Assembly (NCBI GenBank): GCA_016704275.1
Contig: JADJAK010000003.1
Span: forward strand, 186,001 to 250,000
From: Gemmatimonadota bacterium
GTDB taxonomy: Bacteria > Gemmatimonadota > Gemmatimonadetes > Gemmatimonadales > GWC2-71-9
Length of the DNA: 64,000 bases
Reading direction: 5' to 3'
Part shown: piece after piece, positions 8,599 to 15,463 of the stretch
Layout of the letters: each line of letters opens with the position of its first letter
How positions within the stretch are numbered: the stretch's first letter is position 1
Notes under the pieces: model-generated
The model's input: only the letters and a program-made list of their open reading frames with translations
Told to the model about the DNA's origin: nothing
The model's database searches: none
Program-made: the position numbers and the translations under genes

Positions 8599-9048
8599 AT
8601 GATCCGACAGCGCTCGGGCTTCTCGATCATCGAACTCATGGTGGTGATGACCATCATCGGGGTGCTCACCACGATCGCGATTCCGCGCCTGCAGTACACT
8701 CGGGAGCGCGCCTTGCGCGCCTCGATGATCAGCGACCTGAAGAACCTGGTCGCACTGCAGGAGGGCTACTTCTCCGCCGCAAACGACTACGCCGCCGGGA
8801 TCACCAGCGGACCCGAAAAGGTGGTCGCCGGGGGCTCGGGGCGGATCTCCTTCATTCCGAGCCAGGGCAACACCATCTCCATGACGCGCCGAGCTCCGAC
8901 GAACAAGAACGGCGCAGGGTGGTCCGCGACGATCAAGAACCCACGGGTGACCAACAAGGCCGCCGACGTCTGCGGGATCTACATCGGTCACAAGTCGTAC
9001 GCCCCGAATGCCAAGGTCCCCGGGCCCGGCATGCCGGCCTGCTACTGA
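8599..9048 (+). CDS. Type IV pilin-like protein, unit 2
   Basis: A 149-residue prepilin and near twin of the unit 1 pilin. Leader MIRQRSG is followed by FSIIELMVVMTIIGVLTTIAIPRLQ; then RASMISDLKNLVALQEGYF and NDYAAGI match unit 1 position by position. The C-terminal features GWSAT, CGIYIG and MPACY are conserved. The ATG at 8599 is chosen because the prepilin leader starts there; the open frame extends to 8206 without support. It is divergent from the unit 1 partner across 93 bp, which should hold both promoters, and overlaps the unit 2 partner by 7 bp at the 3' ends. Confidence 0.85.
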   Translation: MIRQRSGFSIIELMVVMTIIGVLTTIAIPRLQYTRERALRASMISDLKNLVALQEGYFSAANDYAAGITSGPEKVVAGGSGRISFIPSQGNTISMTRRAPTNKNGAGWSATIKNPRVTNKAADVCGIYIGHKSYAPNAKVPGPGMPACY

Positions 9049-9536
9049 CCCACGGGGCGGGGGAGTCGCCCGAGGGCATCGCCAAGGAACGAGTCGGCAT
9101 TCATCCGGTTGGTGAGCTGGAGCGACTGCGACTTCCCCGCGCGCGTCACCAAGACGAAATCAGGCGGCGTCAGGATGTAGCTCACCCCCTCCTCCACATC
9201 CCCTGCCTCACCGAGGACCCCGGGGAGCCGCCCGCTCTCCGCGCGGAACCACTCGACGCGCGCACGCTGAAGGTAGAGGGCGTTTCGCGCCAACGCCTCC
9301 ATCTCGGCCGGCGTGTGCCGTCTCGGCCGCTCCGGTTCGAAGATCAGCGCGGGTCGGGCAATCCACACCCACGCGAGCCCGACCCACGTGAGGACCAGGA
9401 AGGGCAACAGTTTCCGCCGCCTGGCGGTTGGCGGCGACAGTCGCTTCTCACGCGCGGCGGCGTCCTCGGCGGCATGCTTGGCGACCACATTCCCGAGCGC
9501 CTCGGCGAGCTCGCGCCGGCTTTGCAGGTCATCCAT
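9042..9536 (-). CDS. Single-span membrane partner of pilin, unit 2
   Basis: A 164-residue paralogue of the protein at 8014-8505. An N-terminal charged helix (MDDLQSRRELAEALGN) is followed by one membrane span (LLPFLVLTWVGLAWVWIARPAL) and a C-terminal domain with NALYLQRARVEWFRAESGRL, LPGVLGEAGDVEEGV and the end motif LTNRMNADSFLGD. Membrane helix, spacing and the DSFLG terminus match unit 1. The ATG at 9536 gives an N-terminus that aligns with unit 1 (a charged DL-x-EAL-type helix); an upstream ATG at 9596 would overlap the next gene. Function unknown; likely inner-membrane. Confidence 0.7.
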   Translation of the reverse strand: MDDLQSRRELAEALGNVVAKHAAEDAAAREKRLSPPTARRRKLLPFLVLTWVGLAWVWIARPALIFEPERPRRHTPAEMEALARNALYLQRARVEWFRAESGRLPGVLGEAGDVEEGVSYILTPPDFVLVTRAGKSQSLQLTNRMNADSFLGDALGRLPRPVGQ

Positions 9537-9589
9537 CGGGAGCCTCCTCTTGGCACGGAGTGTTGCCAGCGGCGCGTCGCGGTGTGAAA

Positions 9590-10027
9590 ATGCCATCCAT
9601 GCATTCCGCTATGTCGCCCGCTTCGCCACCGTGGCGCTTTCGTTTGATCGCCCTGACCGTGCTGTCCCTGGTGGTCGTGGTGGCGGTGCTCGTTCGGGCC
9701 GCCGCCGCTCGAACGCGCGACACGACCGCGCGTGCTCAGCTCCTGGGCGAACTACGTCGACTCGACGACCAGCAGGCCGCCTGGGATGCCCGCCACGGGA
9801 CGTTTGCCCGGCAATTCGGCGCGACCGAAAATGATACCACGCTGGCTTTCACACCGACGCCCGGGGTGGAACTCCGCTTCGAGGCCTCCGTCCCGGGTGG
9901 CTGGAGCGCGATCGCCACGTCGGACCGACTCCTTGCCGCACCCAGGCGGTGCGGCATCTATCGCGGGCCGCCCGCCGCCGCCCCGCATCGTGCCCTCAGC
10001 GCCCCCGGTGCCGTGGTCTGCTGGTAG
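9590..10027 (+). CDS. Divergent pilin-like protein lacking a prepilin leader, unit 3
   Basis: A 145-residue protein in the pilin position of the third unit. It has an N-terminal membrane helix (LIALTVLSLVVVVAVLVRAAA) but no G-FTxxE processing site and no Glu after it. The remainder still aligns with units 1 and 2: LLGELRRLDDQQAAWDA, then GGWSAIA, CGIYRG and a terminal VVCW in place of PACY. ATGs at 9590, 9599 and 9611 are all possible starts. It is best read as a paralogue that has lost processing and would remain membrane-anchored, for instance as a minor or assembly component. Decay towards a pseudogene is the alternative, but the frame is intact. Confidence 0.65.
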   Translation: MPSMHSAMSPASPPWRFRLIALTVLSLVVVVAVLVRAAAARTRDTTARAQLLGELRRLDDQQAAWDARHGTFARQFGATENDTTLAFTPTPGVELRFEASVPGGWSAIATSDRLLAAPRRCGIYRGPPAAAPHRALSAPGAVVCW

Positions 10028-10039
10028 GTCAGGCCGACG

Positions 10040-10732
10040 CTATCTCCTGAGCGTCTCGAGGCTCGCCCCCAGAAAACTGTCCGCGGCCATGCTGCTGCTG
10101 AGCGAGAGTCGCAGGGCCCCCTGTCGTCCCTCAATTCGAAAGGCACGACGTCCGGTGACCACCAGGGTGAGACTGGTGTCCACGACACCGACATCACCGA
10201 GACGGGGCGGCACTCGCCCCTCCGCCAACACCAGGGCGTCCACTCGACCACGCGCCAACCAGAGGCCATAACGCAGCGAGGCCTCCGCGGCATCGCGCGG
10301 CGGCTGCCACGGGCGGTCTGCCGGGCCGCGTGCGATCGCTGGCGGGGCCAGCAGGACGAACGCCACGAGCAACCAGCCGGCGAGGGCGGCCGACAGCCAC
10401 CCCGACGGCACCGACTGACGCGGTTTCACTCGTGGGTCCTGGGCGACCGCGTCGCGGGCCTGTTGCTCAGCCGCGCGCGTCACTACGGCACTCAGCGCAT
10501 CGGCGAGGAGTGGCGACGGCGTGATGGTCGGGGCGGGGGCCGTGTCCCATGTGCGCGGCGGCGCGGGTCGGACGACTGGCACGGGCACAACCACAGGGAC
10601 CGGCTCGGGTACTGGCAACTCCGCGAGCGCCGGCTCCGGCGATGCGGGCTGCCCGGTGTCGGGCGGCAGGTCGGGACGGCGGCCCGCCGAGCCGCGCGAC
10701 TTCGACCGACCGCGCGACGGCCGCTTAGGCAT
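10040..10732 (-). CDS. Single-span membrane partner, unit 3 (long Pro-rich N-terminus)
   Basis: A 230-residue paralogue of the partners at 8014 and 9042. It differs by a long cytoplasmic N-terminus: a basic start (MPKRPSRGRSKSRG), then a proline/valine-rich stretch (PVPEPVPVVVPVPVV), then a helix. The membrane span WLSAALAGWLLVAFVLLAPP is followed by LRYGLWLARGRVDAL, GRVPPRLGD and the end motif SSMAADSFLGASL, the same signature as the other two. The ATG at 10732 overlaps the end of the receiver gene upstream by 8 bp, so this copy is probably co-transcribed with the receiver and ATPase genes. Only 12 bp separate its stop from that of the unit 3 pilin-like gene. Confidence 0.65.
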   Translation of the reverse strand: MPKRPSRGRSKSRGSAGRRPDLPPDTGQPASPEPALAELPVPEPVPVVVPVPVVRPAPPRTWDTAPAPTITPSPLLADALSAVVTRAAEQQARDAVAQDPRVKPRQSVPSGWLSAALAGWLLVAFVLLAPPAIARGPADRPWQPPRDAAEASLRYGLWLARGRVDALVLAEGRVPPRLGDVGVVDTSLTLVVTGRRAFRIEGRQGALRLSLSSSMAADSFLGASLETLRR

Positions 10733-11099
10733 TCTGTGGCGATTCCCCCGCGAGCGCACGTGCCACTTGCTCGGGGAAGGCGCGAATGTCGATCGGCTTG
10801 GTGATGTAGCCATCGAAGCCCGCGGACATCGCCCGCTCGCGATCGCCGGCCATCGCGTGCGCCGTCAGGGCGACCACGCGCAGCTCGCGGTACTCCGACG
10901 CACGAATCTCGGCGAGCAGCGCGAAGCCGTCCTTGCCGGGCATCTGAATGTCCATGAGCACCAGGTCGGGCAACTTCGCGGCGAGGGTCGCGAACAATTC
11001 CTCGCCGCCCATCAGGCCGACGATCTCGTGGCCCTTCAGGGTGAGCAAGGTGCGGAAGAGCTTCATGTTGTCGGGACTGTCTTCGACAATCAGGATCAT
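10725..11099 (-). CDS. Single-domain response regulator (CheY/DivK-like)
   Basis: A 124-residue stand-alone receiver domain. Acidic pair E6-D7, phosphoacceptor D50 within DLVLMDIQMPGKDG, T79 and K101 (ITKP) are all in place, so it should be phosphorylated by a histidine kinase. No output domain follows. The sequence resembles DivK-type receivers. It lies 7 bp downstream of the ATPase-receiver fusion and overlaps the start of the unit 3 partner gene, so the three are probably one transcript. No cognate kinase is seen in the pilus-like cluster; the PAS protein at 17361 has no kinase domain. Confidence 0.88.
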   Translation of the reverse strand: MILIVEDSPDNMKLFRTLLTLKGHEIVGLMGGEELFATLAAKLPDLVLMDIQMPGKDGFALLAEIRASEYRELRVVALTAHAMAGDRERAMSAGFDGYITKPIDIRAFPEQVARALAGESPQNA

Positions 11100-11106
11100 C
11101 GGGAGG

Positions 11107-13281
11107 TCACTCCATCCTGGTGCGCTTGAGCACGGCGCGCACGCGCGCGACCAGTGATCGCGGTTGCACCGGCTTGGTCAGGTAGTCTTGGGCGCCGAGT
11201 TCAAGCGCCTGGGATTCGGTATCATCGGTGCGCGCGGTCAGCATGATCACCGGCAGGGCGGCTGTCGCGACGGAGGCGCGCAATTCCTCGAGCACGCCAA
11301 GGCCGGTCAGGCGCGGCATGTCGTGGTCGAGCAGGATCAGGTCGATCCCCTTGGTTTCGACGGCGGCGAGTGTGTCGAGTCCGTCGGCGGCCTCGACCAC
11401 CACGAAGCCCTCGCGCTCGAGGACGGTGCGCACCAGGCGACGCATCTGGGCGTCGTCGTCGGCGAGCAGGATCGTCGCGCCCTTGCCGTCGGCGTCGGCC
11501 GTGCCCGCGCCCGCCCAACCTGCTGGTGCCGTCGTGGCCGTGGGGGCAGCCGGTGCGGTTGCCGCGGCGCTGGCGTGGACGCTGCGCTCCTGGGATTCGC
11601 CGAGGACCCGATGAATTTCCTCGTAGCTCGTCTGGCCGGACCAGTAGCGGATCAGGCCGCCCTCCCAGAGCGTCCGCATGCCGTAGGGACGCGAGGCATC
11701 GAGGATCGCCTGCTGCGAGGCACCCGATTCGATCAGGCCCCCGACTGCGCCCTCGATGGGCAACATCTCCATCACCGCGATCCGTCCCTTGTACCCCGTC
11801 CCGCCGCAGCCCTTGCAGCCGGCTCCGCGCTTCGGCGCATACACGCCGGCGTAGCCCGCTGGCGGCCGCGCCTGCTCCGGCACCTCGTCCAACGGGAGGT
11901 CGACCGCGCACTGGGGGCAGATTCGGCGCACCAGGCGCTGCGCCACGACGCCGCGGAGGACGGTGCCCAGCTTGAACGAATCAATCCCCATGTCGCGCAA
12001 GCGGACCAGCGCGGAGACGGCATCGTTGGTGTGCAGCGTCGAAAAGACGAAGTGGCCGGTCAGGCCGGCCTGGATCGCGATCGTGGCGGTCTCGCCATCG
12101 CGGATTTCGCCGACCAGCACGATGTCCGGGTCCTGACGCAGCACCGAGCGCAGCGCGGTGGCGAAGGTGAACCCCTGCGCCTCGTTCACCTGCATCTGCG
12201 AGATCCCGTCGACGTCGTATTCGACCGGGTCCTCGACCGTGACGATGTTCACCTTGCCCGTCTTCAGGTGGTTCAGCACGGCGTATAGCGTGGTCGTCTT
12301 GCCGGAGCCCGTCGGGCCGGTCACCAGGACCATCCCCTCGCGGTGCGAGAGCATCCGCATCAGCACCGACTCTTCTTCCGGTGGCAGGGCGAGGGCAGGG
12401 ATCGACGCCCGCAGATTCGACTTGTTCAGGATTCGGATGACCAGCTTCTCGCCGCGTCGCGCGACCGGGGCGGTGGCCACGCGCATGTCCACGAACTGGC
12501 CGCCGACCTTGAGCGAGCTGCGCCCGTCCTGCGGAGTCATCGAGTTGGTCACGTCGAGCCCGGCGATGATCTTCACGCGCCGCACCAGCGACGCGCCGGC
12601 GGCTTCGGGCAGACGCATCACTTCGCGCAGGATGCCGTCGACCCGGTAGCGCACGATGACGTGGCTGGCCTCGATCTCCGAATGGATGTCGCTCGCCCCC
12701 GCCTGCACCGCGTCGGAGATCATCGCATCGACGAGCTTGGTCATCGGGGCGTCGAGGGCCGGATCGCGCTCCTCGGGGCTGTCGCTGATCTGGACCTCGA
12801 CCGACGTCGGCGTGAGGCCTTGCAGCAACCGGTTGATCGAGTTCTCGGGACGGTAGAACTCGTCGAGCTTGTCGCTGATCGCCGAGGGCGAGGCCACCTC
12901 GAGCTTCACATCACGGCCGGTGAGGAACCCGAGATCTTGTTCCGCGGCAAAGTCGCGCGGGTCGCAGGTCGCGATCCGGACCGTCTTCTCGTCCAGCGCC
13001 AGCGCCACCACATGGTACTTGCGGGCGGCGGCCTCGGGGAGCACCGCGACGGCCCGGGGCTCCGCGCCGGTCATCACCGCGACCGGAAGGCGGAAGTGGC
13101 TGGCGAGCGCCGCACAGATGGCGGCGTCGGTCGCCAGCCCGGTGTCGACCACCGAACGCCACAGACGCACGTCCTTGATCGAGGCGAGCACCGGGAGCCG
13201 CTCTTCCGGCACGAGACCGGCCGCCACCAGGTACGGGCCGATCCAGGCATCCGGGGCAATGCCGACGTCGGGTGCAGTCAT
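11107..13281 (-). CDS. GspE/PilB-type secretion ATPase fused to a C-terminal receiver domain
   Basis: A 724-residue hexameric-ATPase protein of the type II secretion/type IV pilus extension family. Residues 1-145 form an MshEN-like N-terminal domain (VRLWRSVVDTGLATDAAICA..). The ATPase has Walker A GPTGSGKTT at 322-330, an Asp box, Walker B PDIVLVGEIRDGETA at 385-399, and the four-cysteine zinc site C455, C458, C489, C492. After an Ala/Thr/Pro linker (about 568-600), residues 602-720 are a complete receiver domain with D608-D610, phosphoacceptor D652, T682 and K703. Such a fusion is unusual for PilB/GspE proteins. The ATG at 13281 is chosen because everything upstream is antisense to aroA. 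It probably powers assembly of the pilins at 7568-10027. Confidence 0.9.
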   Translation of the reverse strand: MTAPDVGIAPDAWIGPYLVAAGLVPEERLPVLASIKDVRLWRSVVDTGLATDAAICAALASHFRLPVAVMTGAEPRAVAVLPEAAARKYHVVALALDEKTVRIATCDPRDFAAEQDLGFLTGRDVKLEVASPSAISDKLDEFYRPENSINRLLQGLTPTSVEVQISDSPEERDPALDAPMTKLVDAMISDAVQAGASDIHSEIEASHVIVRYRVDGILREVMRLPEAAGASLVRRVKIIAGLDVTNSMTPQDGRSSLKVGGQFVDMRVATAPVARRGEKLVIRILNKSNLRASIPALALPPEEESVLMRMLSHREGMVLVTGPTGSGKTTTLYAVLNHLKTGKVNIVTVEDPVEYDVDGISQMQVNEAQGFTFATALRSVLRQDPDIVLVGEIRDGETATIAIQAGLTGHFVFSTLHTNDAVSALVRLRDMGIDSFKLGTVLRGVVAQRLVRRICPQCAVDLPLDEVPEQARPPAGYAGVYAPKRGAGCKGCGGTGYKGRIAVMEMLPIEGAVGGLIESGASQQAILDASRPYGMRTLWEGGLIRYWSGQTSYEEIHRVLGESQERSVHASAAATAPAAPTATTAPAGWAGAGTADADGKGATILLADDDAQMRRLVRTVLEREGFVVVEAADGLDTLAAVETKGIDLILLDHDMPRLTGLGVLEELRASVATAALPVIMLTARTDDTESQALELGAQDYLTKPVQPRSLVARVRAVLKRTRME

Positions 13282-13344
13282 GAGGTTCCGTCGTGGTGAG
13301 TGGAGCGGGGGGTTCGTGGGTGGTGTTGTACCACGATCCTCGGA

Positions 13345-13373
13345 AAGATACGATTCCCACGGGTCAAGTTGAA
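13345..13373 (-). promoter_or_regulatory. Candidate promoter of the ATPase-receiver operon
   Basis: Read on the minus strand, TTCAAC (13368-13373) and TATCTT (13345-13350) are separated by 17 bp, close to a sigma-70 type promoter. Transcription would start near 13338, leaving a leader of about 57 nt before the ATG at 13281. Pattern match only. Confidence 0.4.
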
Positions 13374-13423
13374 TCCCTTCCCGCGACGCGGAGCATTCTC
13401 TGCCTGCCGGTCCTCGGTTCCAC

Positions 13424-14683
13424 GTGTCGGGTACGCATCGCGTTCCCGGCGACAAGAGCATCACCCACCGCGCCTTGATGTTCGGTGCGCTGGCCCCCGG
13501 CGCCTCGGTGGTCGGCGGGGCCCTGACCTCGCTCGATGCCCGCTCGACCGCGAAGGTCTTGCGAGCCCTGGGGGCCACGATCTCACCCCTGCGGGCCGAG
13601 ACAGTCGTGGAAATTCGCGGGCGACGCCGGCTCTCGACGCCTGCCGTGGCGCTCCACTGTGGCAATTCCGGGACCACCGCCCGGCTGATGCTGGGGATCC
13701 TGGCCGGCCACCGCTTTGCGAGCACCCTCACCGGCGACGCCTCGCTGCGCCGCCGCCCCATGCGCCGGGTGACCACCGCCCTCGCCGCCATGGGGGCGCG
13801 GATCGACGATGGCGGCCGGGACGGCCTCCCCCTCACGATCCGCGGCGGCGCCCTCCGCCCCCTCGAGTGGAGTCTGCCGATCGCCTCGGCCCAGGTGAAG
13901 AGCGCGCTGCTGCTGGCCGGCGCCGTCGGTGGCGTCGCCGTCGCCCTCCGGGAGACCGCCGTGACGCGTGACCACACGGAGCGCCTCCTCGGCGCCAACG
14001 GCTTCGCAGTCTCCCGGGAGAAGGGGTGGCTTCGTCTGGAGCCCACCGGGGCGTTCCACCCCTTCGCGATGCAGGTTCCCGGCGATCCCTCCTCGGCGGC
14101 CTTCCTGCTCGCCGCGATCCTGCTGGCAGAAGGCGGCGAGGCCTGCGTGGCCGGGGTCGGGCTGAACCCCACCAGAACGGGCTTCCTCCACGTGATGGCG
14201 CGGATGGGGGCCTCGATCGCCGCGACCGACGAGGAGGCGCCGTTCGGCGAGCCGATCGGCGACCTGGTGACCCGCCCGGCCGCGCTGCGGGGTGTCGTCG
14301 TGGAGCCCGAGGAGGTTCCCGGCATCATCGATGAGATCCCGATGCTGGCCTGCCTGGCGGCCCGGGCCGAGGGGGAATCGCGCTTCCTTGGGGTCGGCGA
14401 ACTCCGGGTGAAGGAAAGCGATCGACTGGCCTTGATTGTCCGCAACCTCCGGGCGGTGGGCGTCGAGGCCGAGTCGCAGGGCGACGACCTGCTGGTGCGT
14501 GGTCGGCCGGGGCCATACCGGGGTCGAGTCGTGACCGACGGCGATCACCGGATCGCGATGGCCTTCGCGGTGCTGGGGCAGACGCGCGGGTCGCGGATTG
14601 TGGTGGATGATCCCGACTGCGCGGCCGTCTCCTTCCCCAACTTCGCGACCCAACTCGCGGTGCTCTACGGCAGGACGGCATGA
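13424..14683 (+). CDS. aroA: 3-phosphoshikimate 1-carboxyvinyltransferase (EPSP synthase)
   Basis: Sixth step of the shikimate pathway: transfers the enolpyruvyl group of PEP to shikimate 3-phosphate. The sequence has the N-terminal VPGDKSITHRALMFGALAPG motif, the second motif GNSGTTARLMLG, and RVKESDRLA with TDGDHRIAMAFAVLG near the C-terminus. Length 419 is slightly short. The GTG at 13424 places translation almost at the conserved SGT-x-RVPGDKS segment, so a few N-terminal residues may be missing; a CTG at 13400 is in frame. It overlaps cmk by ATGA at its 3' end. Confidence 0.94.
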   Translation: MSGTHRVPGDKSITHRALMFGALAPGASVVGGALTSLDARSTAKVLRALGATISPLRAETVVEIRGRRRLSTPAVALHCGNSGTTARLMLGILAGHRFASTLTGDASLRRRPMRRVTTALAAMGARIDDGGRDGLPLTIRGGALRPLEWSLPIASAQVKSALLLAGAVGGVAVALRETAVTRDHTERLLGANGFAVSREKGWLRLEPTGAFHPFAMQVPGDPSSAAFLLAAILLAEGGEACVAGVGLNPTRTGFLHVMARMGASIAATDEEAPFGEPIGDLVTRPAALRGVVVEPEEVPGIIDEIPMLACLAARAEGESRFLGVGELRVKESDRLALIVRNLRAVGVEAESQGDDLLVRGRPGPYRGRVVTDGDHRIAMAFAVLGQTRGSRIVVDDPDCAAVSFPNFATQLAVLYGRTA

Positions 14684-15357
14684 CGATGCCGGTCGTGGCG
14701 ATCGATGGACCGGCCGCTTCGGGGAAGTCCAGCACCGCGTCGATGGTGGCCGCCCGCCTGGGATTGATCCACGTCGATTCGGGCGCCCTCTACCGCGCCC
14801 TGACCTGGTTGGCGGTGCGGGACGACCTCCAGGACGAGCATGCGATCTGTCGGGCGGCAGAGGCCGCCGACCTGACCCTGGTGGCCGACGGCAGCACGCT
14901 GACCCTCCGGGCGGGCGGGGAACCGATCGAGGCGGCTATCCGCTCCCCCGAGGTGACCTCCGAGGTTTCGCGGGTGGCCGCGCTGCCCGCCGTGCGGGGA
15001 TGGGTCAATGGCCGGCTTCGGGCGGCGGTGGCCGGGGCGGGTGGCGGGGTGATGGACGGGCGGGACATCGGCACGGTGGTCTTTCCCGACGCGGTGCTGA
15101 AGGTGTTCCTGACCGCCTCCCCGGAGGCTCGGGCGCGCCGCCGGCTGCTCCAGGACGGCCAGGAGCCCGGCCAGGAGGCGATCGCCGCCGAGGCGGCCCG
15201 ACTGGCCGCCCGGGACCGCCTCGACGCCGGCCGGGCGGTGGCCCCGCTGCGGCAGGCCCCGGACGCGCTGCTGCTGGACACCAGCACCCTCGATTTCGGG
15301 ACGCAGGTGGCGCGGATCGTGGGCTGGGCGGGGGAACGAGGGTTGCTGCCGGTTTGA
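14680..15357 (+). CDS. cmk: Cytidylate kinase
   Basis: Phosphorylates CMP and dCMP. The P-loop GPAASGKSSTASMVAARLG is at residues 10-28, followed by VDSGALYRALTW (nucleotide-binding), and MDGRDIGTVVFPDA-VLKVFLTAS-ARARRR blocks typical of the family. Length 225 is normal. The start overlaps the aroA stop by 4 bp (ATGA). The aroA-cmk-rpsA order is widespread in bacteria and links aromatic and nucleotide metabolism to ribosomal protein S1. Confidence 0.96.
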   Translation: MTMPVVAIDGPAASGKSSTASMVAARLGLIHVDSGALYRALTWLAVRDDLQDEHAICRAAEAADLTLVADGSTLTLRAGGEPIEAAIRSPEVTSEVSRVAALPAVRGWVNGRLRAAVAGAGGGVMDGRDIGTVVFPDAVLKVFLTASPEARARRRLLQDGQEPGQEAIAAEAARLAARDRLDAGRAVAPLRQAPDALLLDTSTLDFGTQVARIVGWAGERGLLPV

Positions 15358-15463
15358 CCGGCGGGTATCTTTCTTGGCTGTCCCGAAATCGGGCCAGTCG
15401 AGGATTTTCCTCACCCCGAGGCCGCCGTGGCCCCGGTTTCCCGCTGTCGCAGGACCTCCCCGA

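Noticed and set aside
7460..13281. Pilus-like cluster as an element integrated at tRNA-Leu
   Set aside because: No integrase, no direct repeat of the tRNA 3' end was noticed downstream, and base composition looks like the neighbouring genes.
13282..14445. N-terminal extension of the ATPase-receiver frame across aroA
   Set aside because: The extension is antisense to a well-supported aroA and has no similarity to ATPase N-termini; the MshEN-like domain begins at the ATG at 13281, which follows a candidate promoter.
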